64,000 bases of DNA from Pectinophora gossypiella (GCF_024362695.1 NC_065426.1:5238236-5302235); one strand, 5' to 3'; positions 41,576 to 55,190 are shown, counted from the stretch's first letter. Notes: generated by a model from the sequence alone, not told the origin. A program made the numbers and translations.

Positions 41576-41984
41576 ATAAGCTAGATAAGAATAATATTAA
41601 AATTCGTCCAAGTAACGGTAAATTACTTGATAGTAACTCAGTGGAAAGATATTACCAACATTAGCTAATACTAAGCATCGTAAGTTAAGTTTATTACCTG
41701 CGATATTTGCGTAGGTTGAGCAAACATGTTTCCATATGTTTCAGTTATTTATTAGCTCGGTTTCTAACTTAATATGTTAAATTCTGTCGCAGTTGGGTTA
41801 AATTGTGACAGTGTATGAATATATTGGATACATGTTTGTAAGTAGGCGAGGTCTATAAAGTAACTAGGTTATAAATATGTTATTTTTAGAGAATGTTTCG
41901 ATATTTTTTTATAATATAGGCAGACGATGTGGTTTAGGGTCCAGCGTGACCCATATCACGCTTACCTAGCACATGCCTATTCAC

Positions 41985-42260
41985 TCTAGCCTTAATTTCC
42001 CACCAGGTTAAGCAGATACTATTTGATACAGCGTTCTATTTGCTTCGATCCATGACATACTTCCCTTGCTTCCTCCACATCCATCAATAATTTCATACTA
42101 AACCTTTACTAAGGACATCCCCAATTTGGTCAAATAAGTCCTTCTAGGTCTTCCTCTGCTAGCACTGGCAACAACCTTCGAAATATACCGCTTCCGTAAT
42201 CCAACTATAATTCTTCATCGACTGTCCAAACCAAAAAAACATTGCCTTCTCAATATAATT
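41985..42260 (-). repeat. RTE-like LINE 3' fragment
   Basis: Diverged copy of 33790-34110: CTTCCTCCACATCCATCAAT, CCCCAATTTGGTCAAATAAG and TCCTTCTAGGTCTTCCTCTG. Confidence 0.6.
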
Positions 42261-42396
42261 TTCTCGATTATTAACTAATTTTAATTTTTGTCGCATAAAT
42301 CGTGAGTAGGTAAACAATAATAAGAAAATAACTAGTTACAATAAGAGTTTACATAAAACATAACTAACCACAACTCTTTGTACAGAATATAATATA

Positions 42397-42450
42397 GCAC
42401 CAGGGTTGATCAGGTCGGTTATCCACCTCACAACCCACACGATAAAAAAA
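42397..42450 (+). repeat. SINE A tail scrap
   Basis: GCACCAGGGTTGATCAGGTC and CCTCACAACCCACACGATAA. Confidence 0.6.
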
Positions 42451-42459
42451 AGAAACCTA

Positions 42460-45400
42460 CAAAATTACAGTGTACCAACTCCCGGTTCCTCTTCACCTTC
42501 AAACCTCGTACAAAACAGGCCAAGTTCATTGTACAATGAATTTATTGACGCAGACGAAAGAACTAGTAATTTTCGCATACGTCGCCTCATAAATATCAAT
42601 TTGTGTAAAATTACAGGTTTAGTACAAGCACTAAAGTGATTTAGTGGTTTCGTGTTGTATTTCGGCGCTATGGTGAACTAATTTAATGTGTGATGAGTGA
42701 ATTGGCAGGATCGTTGACTCCGGGCCGTAATGGGTTCAACACCGTGGTTGAATGTGCTGGTAATTATAAACAACCTTTCGTTACTACTGGGTTTTAAAGT
42801 ATGAGGAATGGTCTACTGCGCAGCTGTCCTATTCATTGGCAAAAGTGATTAGACACCCCGTACAAAAATTTCATTCGTAACCGTGTGTCGTCTAACGGGT
42901 AAGTGAGAGAGACATATTCAATAATAATTTATCGACATGTGCATCACTATGTAGTACTATTATTTATTCTGTGGTATCACTCAGATTTAAAACCAATTAG
43001 GTACTTACGTAAAAAAATAAGTAAGTAAAGAAAATAAATTCACAAAAAGTTCACTCCGCTGCATTGAGTCGAGTACCTTCACAAATAGAAGTGGAACAAA
43101 CCTTTTGAATTTATCCCATCATCTGTCAAATGTTTGATGGATCGCAGTGGGATCGGGTTTCATAATTTGTTTGCTTCTATTCAACCGATGATTGTGCCCT
43201 TGATTAAATAGTTGAAGCTTTTTCATAATCGTTCTTTTATTGGTTTTTAAATGATTCGATTATTTTTTAATTATTTATTTGAGTGGCAGAGTATTATTGA
43301 AAGTTTGGTAAGCCTAGGGGAAGAAAAGGTACCATTTTTATAAACGTTTTTAATGACAGACTTGTCAGATAAGTCAGTATTAAAATCAATAATGAAAATC
43401 ATTTTAGCAATAACAAATATAATATGGAAAAAGTACTTACTAGTTCCCAATTGAAATATTTCATGATAAGACAACAATTTAATACTTTGATGATATAAAT
43501 AAAAAAAATAAAAAAGTACTTAATATAAAAGGTACTTACCTATTCTTTGTCCAATTTTGTAACAACGACTATCGAAATACCATCGGCAAATGTAACAAAG
43601 TCTAAACGTAATTTTTAAAACGTTCCATTTCCCATCAGGCTCGTCGTAATGAACGTAAAAATCTTGAGCAGTTTCCTAATAAAACCACAAGTAAGGTATC
43701 GGGCACACTGTTTTACAGCCGAATTAAAGACGCCATCGCTGTAGCCGTCATAAAACCATCTCTTATTAAACCACTACGGTTTACTATTATTACGTCGAGC
43801 CAACTTGGAACGTCATTATTTTGAGCGTAGACTACTTCTTTTTTCTCTAGCTCCTTAGGTTCTTTTTAATTTGGAACGAGATTTGAAGTTAATAAGATTA
43901 AATCAAAATTATAGCTAATGTTGTTCACAGGACCTCATAGCTATGTTAAAACTATTCAATGACAATAGTACTTGCTGAGTACATCCTTTGTCCAACAAAT
44001 TAATTACATTAATTACTTTTATAGGTACATAATTATGTTTGTACATTTGTGAAGGAAGATAATGCGTCAGATTACTGAAATTAATTACATTATCTCTGAT
44101 ATTATATCGTGTTCTGATTTTGGATTCATATACTTCAATATTATTTTTTATAGATTATATTATTGCTATAAAATCAGCCTTCACGCAGTTTAAAAAAGTA
44201 CCGGAAGTTCAGAGGAGTTTCAAATTATACCTTAATGTTTTTGATATAAAAATACGTATCGTAATTTCAGAAAACAGAAGAATATTTCTCCATTAAATCC
44301 TGTCTCCGATGTCATTTCCTGCGTTTACATACATCTTGTTATTATAATCTAATTTGAAATTGTTTAAATTACTTTATCGTTATTTGGTATCATTATCTTT
44401 CATGAGGCGGTCAAGACACAATTACACACTGATGATACTGCTTCTTGATGGCGATTTCAAAATTGATTGCTTTTTTGAGAACTGGTGTCGAATGCAAATT
44501 GTGTCAGCAAGTTAATTTCAAATTGCAACCTACTCTGGAGTTCGCAAAGCCAAAATCACACTGACACTGGCTATAGTATTAAACAGAACGACCTCAGTAC
44601 AATTATTGTTTATATTTCAATAAGATGACATTTTACAGTCGTCTCAATGCACGGTAAGAATTAGATATGTCAAAGTACGTAAGCTGGCGTTGTGACGTTC
44701 AAGACGTTTTTAGTTTCGTTTTTTTTTTTTTTTTAAAAATACTACGGGTCTTTCACAAGTTACAATAAAACTTAAATGTTTTAATCTTGTTATAACGACC
44801 AAATATAAAGATGAAGAATTTCAAATATTAAATACCCAACTAAGAATCTCAAATCTCAATCCATTACCTGGAATATTTAAAAAGTATTTTAATATGGAAA
44901 GGAAGTGGTTACCTAATCTTATTCAAATGTCAAACGCCAACAATTAAAGGAATGAATTGTATCTCGCGTACAATCAATGATAGAAGTGGTTGGATTTTTG
45001 TGAGTTTCAATTCAATAATTATATTCAAACAAGGAATTTAACTGCAGTTTTACATTTATAAAAAAGTGCTTTTATAAACAATATTCAAGTATCATTTCTT
45101 CATACTCTAAAATATTTAGATATAAGATAACCAAAGAAAAATATAATATATAAAAACTAGGTAACCTAACTGACCATTGCTATAATTTGTAACTGAAAAC
45201 ACGTCCAATTTTGTACCAATTGAGATACAAAAAAGTGTCTTAACTGATGGACGGACAGCAAAATTATCCTATAAGGGTTTCGTTTTTCCTTTCAAGGTTG
45301 GGAATCCTAAAAACTGAAATAAGTAAGCTGTAAGTAATGATTAGTAAAGTAAAAATAACGGCTTGACAACCAGAGTTCATTTTACTTAGTATATAGGTAC

Positions 45401-45840
45401 ACTTGGACATCGAACTCAGTTTTAAACGCATGAGAGTACGACTGTACAGAATTGTCATCAATCTTACTCCCGTCATTAGATGGTATTTGGTTTTTGGACA
45501 AATATTTAGCTTTGTTGAAAGCTGACGAGGGCAGGTGGTAAAGCTTGAGATATACACTGGGGGCATTGCGTTTATCTTTTTTATTTCATTATTTAAGGTG
45601 AGGAAAGAAGGGCTTGCAATAGTTTGTTAGCTACGAGTAATAGTTGTAATTCAAACTACGAATGTACGAACTATGACTTCGTTTTTGTATTGCATGAGGT
45701 ACAATATATAACTTTCTTATTCGTTTAGTGTGTTTTTGGTGTACACACGCTGTTTATACATAATGTGTATGCCATATTATGAGATAAAATAACCATGTGA
45801 ACACCAATATTGTAATAATTGAAATATAGATAAGTATATA
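42460..45840. other. AT-rich DNA, no gene seen
   Basis: About 3.4 kb with none of the window's repeat families and no frame with a recognisable motif. If WntA starts beyond the window this would be intronic. Confidence 0.5.
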
Positions 45841-45851
45841 ACATAATCTTA

Positions 45852-45905
45852 AAGGGGGTGGCCTATGCCCAGCAGTGGGAGTCGTACGGCTGATGATGTT
45901 GATAT
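45852..45905 (+). repeat. LINE 3' end fragment
   Basis: GGTGGCCTATGCCCAGCAGT then GTCGTACGGCTGATGATG, the same end as 53090-53141 and 13326-13375. Confidence 0.7.
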
Positions 45906-46609
45906 AACATAATCGCAGATTGCCTAAAACTCTTAACAAAATGGCATACAAGTTTTGTTATAATGCTAAAAAAAACAGATCTAGACAAAAGATAAAATGT
46001 CTTATTCATTTTTTTACAAAAGCTTATGTTTTTGTTTTTATGATTCCAAAAAAAATATTACAAATGAAACTGAATATAAAATAGTAAGTAAACATAAAGA
46101 TTTGTACAATATTGTAGAATAAAGGGCTTGATATTGTTGGTATTATAAAACCCATTTACAAAGACAATAAGCTTGCAAATTATCGCACAAGTATAATAAT
46201 AAGCAAAAGTTTACGATCTCGCAGATTGTAAACCGCCATTATGGTATTTATAAACTGACGCATTTATTGCTATGTTTATTGACATTTAAAATGTAAACTT
46301 CCTAGGTGGTCTCGAAAAAGACGGGACCGAATAGGTACCGACATTGATTGGCAAAAACTTTTGTTTGTAGCTGTACTTTATTAAAATATAGCTTTTTTAT
46401 TTATTAAGTAAATAAATTACTTCTGTCGTGTAGATAGTAATCTACACTAAGCTAAACACTAACATATACTTAATATTAAGCAGCCAAAGCATGGCTAATG
46501 TAACAACTACGTACTAAAAATCTGATTTTTTTTATTTGCCAAAACGCGCCAAAGCCTATCGAAAAATAAATCCTACATTTAAGAATCCAATATAATCTCC
46601 TATTTAATA

Positions 46610-46678
46610 ACACGACCAATTGGTCTAACAGAAAGCTCGGTGAGGTGTGGTTACTGAGTTCATCTTGCGATGGATGTA
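46610..46678 (+). repeat. SINE D tail, interrupted by MITE M
   Basis: GGTCTAACAGAAAGCTCGGT, GAGGTGTGG and CATCTTGCGATGGATGTA, where MITE M is inserted at the last TA. SINE D continues weakly at 46821 (TACC). Confidence 0.7.
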
Positions 46679-46820
46679 CAGTCATGAGCAATATCATGTA
46701 CCCACTTTAGAACCCTGTCGCACTATCATATTTGACATTTAGTGAGACTTACGGTTTAATTTATCAAAAAAGTCAATGCGACATGGTTTCAAAGTGTATA
46801 TATATTAGCACTCGTGACCG
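46679..46820 (-). mobile_element. MITE M, 142 bp, inserted in SINE D
   Basis: Ends CAGTCATGAGCAATATCATG and the complement of CGGTCACGAG. TA at 46677-46678 and 46821-46822. Homologous to 57068-57209, 59639-59770 and 62741-62881. Confidence 0.85.
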
Positions 46821-46829
46821 TACCTTTAA

Positions 46830-48790
46830 CTACTTACTGTAAACGGTAGCATATGTTATGATGACCATTTTTTTAGAAAAAAGAAGCGTTTCCATATTCA
46901 AAAATCTTTACATTCCTTCACACTGAATTCCTACTCTCGAAACTTTTTCCGCCGTTGCACTGGCAGCAGCCATCTCATCAAAATACATGTTTCTTTTCAC
47001 AAAATCTACAACATCCGCGTGATTCATCGATCCACCCCAGCATATTGCGTCGCAACTGTAAAATGAAATTGATCGTAAAGCAACCCTCAGACATTACTTC
47101 ACCCTAAGATGACCACCTCACAACAACTGTTTATTAGCAGGGAGTTTTATGGTACCCTGAGGCTTCAGAACACTGTTGATGAGGTTTTTGGTTCCTCTCT
47201 CTGAGCTAAAAGAATCGATAGTCGTTTGTCGTGGTGTTAAAAAGGCATTGTGTTTAATGTGGATGGTGAAATAGCTGCAGAAAATTGAGAATGAGACACA
47301 AAATGGTGTTACAGATCACAACCCTAAACAGCCCATATACGTCCCACTGCTGGGTATAGGCGTCCCCTCAATCAACAATAGGTCTACCACGTTGCTCCAC
47401 TGCGGAACTGCGGTGGGTTACAGATCTGTAAAAGAAAATTTATTGAACAGTCCTAAATATTATATCGAGGATAATTTTATTTATTATTGAATAACCTTAG
47501 ATATTATATCAACAAAAGTTTTTGACAAGTTCAAGAGGTAGGTAGTACTACTAATTAATAGCAATAATATTTTGATACCATAACGAACTCTTCAAGAGTA
47601 ATCTAAAACAATATCTGATCATTAAAAGCGCTGAAGTAATTACCTCTAGTATTTATCGAGCCTAACGAAAGACAGGCATCAACTTCTCAGGCTGGAAAGG
47701 CGAAGAACTTTAGATCTAAACACAAATTGTTTACAAAAGACCTAAGTCAAAGAATAACAAATTCAATTTTCTAACTTTGAGAATCTTTAAAAACTTTACA
47801 TTAGTTTGTTAAAGTCGGAACGTAAACCAAAGTTCAGAAGAGTTCGTATAATATAAATCCTGATGTAATTTGATGTAGCCCTTATAGATGTGCAGCAAAA
47901 AACGATCTCAGCCACCGTATCCAATCTGAACTAGTGAAAAATGAACCGCTATTATCCTTACTAAATTATTATAGGATATAACCGGTACTACGGTAACTCG
48001 CCTGAAGATGGCGATATGATTATGAGAAATATTTAATAGACAATAAAAATGTTAGAGACTAAAATGTTAAATTTATGAGAAATGGATGGAAAGATTACCA
48101 TTCCCTTCATCTATTTAATTATCTTGTTGGAGCCTATCAACTTCAAAAAAAGGACAAATCATTTGGGTAGAGTTTTATTTTGACATGCCTTTTTAGATTT
48201 GTCTCCGTCTAGACAGGTATGGAAAAGCGACTTACTTAGCCAGACAAAGATTTTGTTATCAATATAAAACTGTAAAAAAAATTAGGCACAATTTTTTCCA
48301 AAAAAAAAAATGAAAAAATGATATACATACAGACGTATTTTTGTATTTACGTATTTATTTTTTAAATACATCTAACTAGTATTACAAAGTTCACTAACTC
48401 GCCTTGACCGTTAGTTATCCTATGAAGTATATTTTTCAGTTATTTTTTTTCACCAAAATCCCTTCAAAACCAATGGTAAGGGCGTCGCAGGGGCCAGACG
48501 TCGTAACTTTACGATTTGGACTTTACTGCACCAGCCCTGCACCGGTGGGGAAAAAATAAATTGGAAACGCACGCCCCCGTGTACCTACGTTTTATGGGAC
48601 GCGCACCGGCAGACGTGCGCGACTGTACTTCACCTAGTAGGTGGTTATAGATAGTTTTCCATTTGTTTTAGGGTTTTTTTTTTGTTTAAAAAAAGTTTTT
48701 TTTTAAGATGGGTTTGCTCTTGACTTCGTCATTCGACAAAATCATAAAATTTTAACGTAACATTCTGTACATAATCAAATAAAGGCTTTT
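46830..48790. other. Mostly AT-rich unassigned DNA
   Basis: No gene recognised. 47330-47400 holds a minus-strand SINE B/LINE tail (CCCATATACGTCCCACTGCT). A GC-richer stretch at 48480-48610 is unassigned. Confidence 0.5.
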
Positions 48791-48799
48791 TGATAATTG

Positions 48800-49080
48800 T
48801 TTTTATTCTTCTTCTTATCGTGTCGATGGCAAACTACATAGTATCGGCCCAAAACTTGGCAACAAGTATGGCGCTATCTGCAGCGCTCATCAGATCCTCC
48901 TGCGTACAGGTGTTCGGGCACGCAGGACACGATGTAAGATGTTCCATCGTAGTATCTGTGAATTTTTGATCATCATAAGCTAGAAATCATCCTCTGCTGG
49001 CGTCCTCCAAGGCTCTCCACAATGACCGATCCTCTGCTGCCCGCATCCAGCGTTTTCCCACGACCTTCAGATTTTTTGAT
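48800..49080 (-). pseudogene. LINE ORF2 fragment
   Basis: Minus frame LKVVGKRWMRAAEDRSLWRA then LEDA, typical of the ORF2 C-terminus upstream of the usual QQW end; a stop follows. The distal part carries the CTTCTTCTTATCGTGT tail complement. Confidence 0.6.
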
Positions 49081-49194
49081 ATTTGCATACTAATAATAAA
49101 TAGCAGGATAGAGAATCTGTAACACTGATATAATACCATGTTGTGACTCTGGTAGGTCGTTTAGGATGGGTATCCTAAGCGACACATCAACAGA

Positions 49195-49390
49195 CACTCA
49201 CACACACACACACACACACACACAACAACAACAACACAACACCAACACCACATCATAGAAGAAAAGCTACAAGAAAAGATAGTATGGAAGACCAAGAAGA
49301 GCGTAAATGGAACAAATTAAAGAAAAGGTGAACGTCGTGTCTTATAAGGAAAGATAAGAATGGAGAATGCTACATCGACAAGAGCGTTGC
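49195..49390 (+). repeat. (CA)n followed by repeat F
   Basis: A CA run at about 49198-49223, then (AAC)n, then AACGTCGTGTCTTATAAGGA and GAATGGAGAATGCTACATCG (repeat F). Confidence 0.7.
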
Positions 49391-49905
49391 TGATAAATGA
49401 GTTGTCACGTTCTTATCACGCGAATCAAATAGGTTGTACTTACTAGGGTAAATAAAACGGTATATAGAAATAAAACCAAGTTTATTGACATTAAATCCCT
49501 AGCAAGTACATAGATCGGATCTCTGGGTCGCAGGTAATTTGATACTGGCTGAGCACCCTTGGTGCAGTAGGAAAACTACCACTTCCCTGTAACTCTTCCC
49601 ACGACGACACGGGGTACACCGGCGCGCGCAGCAGGGCAGCAGAAACGGTGGGGTAAGTACAGGACCGAAAGTGGATCCAGCGGGTTGTAGAACCCGAAAG
49701 GTGAAGCGGTAGAGGTAAGTACAGGACCGGTAGTGGGTCCTGCGGTTGTAGAACTCGAAGGGTGAACCCTGGAACCCGGAATTAGTCATTTCAAGAATTG
49801 TCCGAATTCCCAGTCTGACTGCCACATGCCGATTCCTTAGCTTGATTGAAGATGGGAAGTGGATAGCAAGCAAGCTTAGCGATCTAAGATGTGGCTGTCA
49901 GCAAA
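49391..49905 (-). mobile_element. Possible solo LTR or LTR fragment
   Basis: GC-richer than its surroundings. On the minus strand it runs from TGTGTGTAATTTGCTGACAG to an AATAAA-containing end near 49470 and ACGTGACA near 49400. It includes a local duplication of about 60 bp (GTAAGTACAGGACCG at 49656 and 49714). No duplication of flanking DNA is evident. The 124-codon minus frame here has no recognisable domain. Confidence 0.35.
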
Positions 49906-52170
49906 TTACACACAATAAAAGTGAATTTAGCAAAATAAATTTAGAAAAAGAACAAAGAACAAGATAAATTTATGGTAGGTAGTTGTTTTTAAAAAACTAT
50001 CTAACAAAATAGTAAAATTGAATATTTTAAGCTGAATAATTTTAATAGTAACGATATTAAACGTATTTTGTACATTATTATTGTTCCATTTAAGAATTAT
50101 TTAAACAAGGAAAGTACTTAGGTACAAAGATAACTTTACGTTGGTTAAGTAGAATTAATTTAGAAAAATTGACAATTTAAATGTTGTTTTGAACATAAAA
50201 GATTGCTAATTATGATATAAAATAAGCACTAAAGCGTGAAAATACATTTACCCGATGATTATGAAAAATGACAGTCATGCAATGAACAAAGAAAGCATGT
50301 ACTAGTCTACGTTGATATTTAAACTAATAAAAATAGTAATTGCTACACTTACCCAATTAATGGGGATAACACAATACTATAAATTATTATATCGTAGACA
50401 AAATTAGTAAAAAAAAGTACCTATTAAAAAAATATACGAGTAATCGAGGTGTTCTCGCTACAAAGGCAGAAGGATTGTGTCGAACATCCGATCGGAAGAG
50501 TAACGGCTCGGCTGTGGAATGTAGGTACGGCTACCTACGCAATGTGATAATTATTAAAGTCGTACAATATTAACGGAATTATTTTGTAAATAGCTATGTT
50601 TTGTTAAATTAATTAGTATATGTTTATTTATGTAATAATATTTTAGTTTTAAGCAGTAGTTTTTAAGTGTTTTCAATGATAACTTTTTGATAGTTCCTAA
50701 CAGAAAAACAAGAGCAATTACACTCAGTAGTAAAACGCGGCAGGCGTTACAGAGTGATGTGTAACTCTAAGCGAATCAATGATTTCTGTTTTAATCATTT
50801 CAGACTCAGATATGTTATCAGATAGTTTGACAACAAGTGGTTAAACCGGCTTTTCTAATCTTATTTGAATACGTCTCTAAGTTACTTAACCCTTACACGC
50901 TTTGCGTTTATGTTCCTGCGTGGTCTATGACATGTCGCAGAAAAGGGCATAGCACTAATTTTATGGTCACTAAACTCAAACTAGCTTTCGTCTTAGGTTT
51001 ACATTCGCACAATTGAAGTTTTGCACTAAAAAGATGGAGAGTTTCGCACAAAATTGTGCCTTAATGAAACCTTGTGCTTAAGTGTTAATAAGAACAATAT
51101 ATAAATATATATACAGGGAGTCCTGTTAAATAATAGATCAAACGGTAGTGGAAGATAGCTCACCTAAAATTAATTTGATAAGAACTAAAAAATTCTTAGA
51201 GTTGCGAATTTTTCTCTTTAGTTTTTAGTTCTCCACATAATCGAATGTTATTTTTCGGATTGGATTTTTGTAAATTATTTTAGAATAGTATACGTATTCT
51301 GCACAGCAAATTGTTTGCTGTTAAAGTTAAAAAAAACCCAGTTCGAATGTTAAATTCACTTTTTTTCTGGTGATATAACTGAACTTTAATAAACTTTAAA
51401 ACTTTTTAACAACGTAAAAGTGAAATAAAACTGTTGAAATGTTTAATTTTGAGTTGTGATCAAGCGCTGTTGTCACTACTGTACTCGTCCCAAAATATAA
51501 TTTTCCTCCAACATTACTTTACGTGACACTTTCCAACACCATTAAGAACAAGCTAAAGCAATAAGTTGTGAAATTACATTTGCAAGTACACTAGTAATGT
51601 CCGCCTGACTCCACGCCCCGACAACTAATGCTGATTGAGCAAATGACTATAAATCGAGCACTTTATTATGTACATACCTACTGACTAATGTTTACTAGGG
51701 CATGGGGGATAATCTTAGCGACTTTGAGGAGCTCGCAATGGTTTTACTGCAAGCGTAATCCCAAGAGAAGATAATTATTGTGTTTATTTGATTTTATTCG
51801 TCTGCTTGTAATTCTATTACTGATGTGAGATCAGTACTTATATTCTTATTATTAATACCAATAAACTAATCTCGGCTGAGATTGCCCTCAATATCATGCT
51901 CAAGTCCATGTTTTTATATAAGAACTGTCACATTGACATGATCTTAAGGGCAGTCTCAAAGCTGAGATTAGTTTATTAATACCACCCTAAATATCCCTTT
52001 TTCAAATTCTAATACATAATAAAATAACACGTCAAAAGCAGAGTTTCGGCATTTAAATACAATTAGTAATGAGTAATTAACATATCTAACAATGAATCTT
52101 TGTATTCTTTTAAAGAAAATAATTGTTATTTATTTTTTTTATTAATTTGATAGTACAATAACATAAAAGA
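49906..52170. other. AT-rich DNA, no gene seen
   Basis: No exon recognised. A short inverted pair lies at 51858-51980 (AATAAACTAATCTCGGCTGA and CAGCTGAGATTAGTTTATT-like complement), probably a small foldback element of about 120 bp. Confidence 0.5.
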
Positions 52171-52174
52171 AAAC

Positions 52175-52278
52175 GAACGTCGTGTCTTATAAGGAGGTGA
52201 AGTAATTGGTCTTTTAATAGACAACAATGGAGAATGCTACACAGACAAGAGCGTGGCTCTTAAATTAGTGATGACATA
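52175..52278 (+). repeat. Repeat F
   Basis: AACGTCGTGTCTTATAAGGA, ACAATGGAGAATGCTACACA and GCGTGGCTCTTAAATTAGTG; (AAC)n-like tail after. Confidence 0.75.
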
Positions 52279-52857
52279 ACAATAACACAACACAACAATA
52301 CATAACAACAACATAACAATTAGCGAATCTTGATCCTCGCCAAGAAATACAACAATTTGTACCCGATTACCTTTCCCACGTTTTGTCCCAGATTGAAAGG
52401 ACTTGGCCTCTCAAAGTTTTTTATTTAAATACCGCTGCATTTTTCCCTTGCAGTGTTAAAAAGTCGGTAGGTACGGTACCGGCAATTACTTTAAAGTTGC
52501 ACTAAACGGTACAATTGTGGGGCGTTTACTGTAATTAAGGTTACAGGCTTCATTCGTTAATGTTTACTGTGAAATGAGACGGACGGACGGACCTAAGTGG
52601 ATGTAGAGCGAGTATGTAGTTTATGCGGTTAACTTTATGCTGCTCTGATTTTTTTTTTTTTGGCGTGGGTCTAACGCGAGTAATCCTTAATTTGAAGTGC
52701 CGAAAATATTAAAAAAAAATAACTTGTGAATACTTTTCATCGAAGTTCTAAACATACTAATCGAGAACCAAGAAAGAGCCTTTTTGAAAAATCACTTTCA
52801 GATGTAATTTTTCTTTTAACAATACCTCGCAATAGACAAGCTAGTAAGGCACTTTCC

Positions 52858-53235
52858 AGGCTACGTTCACCAACAATAAGATAGATTGTGATAATTACCT
52901 ATTTTCTCATTACTCGGGTACTTACATAATTATTCCAAAATACAATGTAATGGCAGAACCGATGGCCGCTGGGGCGGAAAGGTTCTAGAATGGCGACCAC
53001 GTGTCGGACGACGCTCAGTGGGTAAGCCTGCTACAAGGTGGACCGACGATCTGGTGAAGGTCGCGGGAAGTCGTCGTGGAGATCCTTGGGGGAGGCCTAT
53101 GCCCAGCAGTGGACGTCGTACGGCTGATGATGATGATGATGATGGCAGAAGTATGTATATAAAAAATGTTGCTTGATATTTGGATCACAATATTACGTAT
53201 AGAATTACGTTGCTATGTTCTTTTTATGTTGAAAG
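52858..53235 (+). repeat. Dispersed duplicate of 20341-20775, interrupted by a LINE fragment
   Basis: ACCTATTTTCTCATTACTCG (52899), AAAATACAATGTAAT (52937) and GATATTTGGATCACAATATT (53175) parallel the other copy. The LINE 52959-53141 splits it. Confidence 0.75.
52959..53141 (+). mobile_element. 5'-truncated LINE with target-site duplication
   Basis: Encodes RWGGKVLEWRPRVGRRSVGK, then PATRWTDDLVKVAGS, a deletion, and WRSLGEAYAQQWTSYG with a stop, followed by (GAT)n. These are the last residues of an R1/Jockey-like ORF2. Flanked by ATGGCAGAA at 52950-52958 and 53142-53150. Confidence 0.8.
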
Positions 53236-53239
53236 TCCT

Positions 53240-54330
53240 TTTTTTCAATCCAAATAAAATTTGTGGTCTCAATTTTACCCGGATTGAAATCAATTGGAAG
53301 AAAACGAGATTTTGTTGAAGAAAATCAAATTAGAATATATGACTTTACTCTATTTTTTGGAATGGACAACAGTACCTATAAGACAACCTAGTTGTTTACC
53401 CCAAAAAACTTGTTACATGTAATATAAAAAAAACAGTATTTCCCGTAAACACTTTCATATCTTTCCAAACTAAACTATTTTGAACAATATGAAATATGTT
53501 ATCTGTAAATACCTCTTCCGTTCTCCTTTAAAATTATAGTCAACATCAAAAAGGCACTTTCTTTCAAATAACAGCTTATGGTATTAAATGTTACCCCTAA
53601 TGGCCGCCACTAAGAGACTGTCCCTACAATGTCTTCCACTTGGTCAACTAGAGGATTACAGTCTACTTATGGAAATAATAAATTGTTTCATTTTGAAGAC
53701 GTTTTCAAAATTTTCACTAGGACAGATGTTTATTTTAGGTACGTTTTTAATGTTCGATTACCGTATGAATTGTGTCGAATTAATTTTACAACAATCATTT
53801 TAGCAGATTCTAATTTTTAAATGTTACAATAAATATGTGAGTAATAATGTCCTTATATGTTGCAAAATTAACTGAAAATACTTTTTAGAGACAATTTTCC
53901 TCTTGAGCCTCAAAGCAGTCAAAACATTTTCACTATTTTTTTTTATATCTTTCCCGTGTTTATAACTAAGTTACATTATTACTCCACCTAGTACGAATCG
54001 TATATTCTAAGTTATTTTTGTCCTACATTTAATATAGAGCTTATCTCATTATATTTGACACATGATTTTATTTATATCTAATCGACCTCAAACACCGAGT
54101 AATTATAGTCGTAAATAATCTTCGTCTCATCCGTTCCATTATAATGAATGATGAAATGAAATGAATGAATGAATGATAAACTCACCGTTATAATATCTCG
54201 AATATTATCGCTTCCGTTGAAAAGCCAGTTTTCATATCTAGTTAAAACCAGTTTGCATACATTTTGTTGATCTTACTTTTCTGAGTTTGTATCTTTATTT
54301 GTTAAGACGGGATCAACCGGATATTCGCCG
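53240..54330. other. AT-rich DNA, no gene seen
   Basis: Two overlapping short frames at 53588-53820 have no recognisable motif. An (ATGA)n-like run lies near 54150. Confidence 0.45.
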
Positions 54331-54334
54331 TAAA

Positions 54335-54425
54335 CCACCTCAACCAATTTGCAGTGGAGCAGCGTGGTGGAGTATGACCGTACCGCTTTATGGAAGAGGA
54401 GGCCTGGAGCGTTCATAGGCTGTTT
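54335..54425 (+). repeat. SINE B tail fragment
   Basis: CAACCAATTTGCAGTGGAGC, GCGTGGTGGAGTATGACCGT and CATAGGCTGTTTAAT; the CCCAGCAGTGGG motif is decayed. Confidence 0.6.
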
Positions 54426-54754
54426 AATACTTGAAGTTATAGGTATAGTCAGTAAGTTCATTTCCATTCTAACCCGGCGTTGCTCCTTGACATTTGTCTC
54501 ACAAAATGCCGGCGTATCAGGTTCCACTAATCTTGTAACACTTAACACAAATCGTGAGAATTGTCTAGTTAATGGTGTATAAATTGCTTATTTGTTCACC
54601 ACTTGATTACTAAATCACAGCTTGTTTAGTAAAGGCTTTTGGCTCTTTGTCTGGAAATAACGTTATATTAGAATCAAAGATACTTATTGTCATTATTTTC
54701 ACAAAAGACTTAAATTATATCGACAGAGACGTAAGGCGCTAGTTATTCAAAATC

Positions 54755-55190
54755 AGAAGCTATTGGTACCAGACGGTCTTCCCCCATTGACCTTACCTTA
54801 CTGCTTATCGCGTTGGGATAATAAGTAGCGAATCACCGTCTACTCATTTTATCCATGTTTACCTAAATCAGTGGAGCAAGCGCCAAAGTTCCTCATAACT
54901 CGAGAATCCTGGTCCACACCTCATTCCTTTCCATAATCTACAATAGTAGAGGCATGCCTCCCCCAATTATAAATGGTCTCTCATTCAGCGGTTATCGCTA
55001 TCGACCCACTAGGGTCGATTAATTCTTTCAAATATTATTCCTCTCAGACGACGCCCTGAGCTGAAGTTCGCGCCCAATTGGGCACCCTCGGGCCTATTGT
55101 CTTAAATTTTGTACCGGGTGAGAGCCCTTAGCGCTCCCCATTTATCCGGCCAAGTAGTTAATGCCATCTGCGGCAAATCTATAATAATAA
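54755..55190 (+). repeat. Long retroelement fragment
   Basis: Contains GCGAATCACCGTCTACTCAT (shared with 28905), TTCGCGCCCAATTGGGCACC and TTTTGTACCGGGTGAGAGCC (shared with 2140-2210). It links two fragments found separately elsewhere into one element. Confidence 0.6.

Noticed and set aside
49499..49873. 124-codon minus frame as a gene
   Set aside because: Low-complexity internal duplication, no domain, inside a likely LTR-type repeat.
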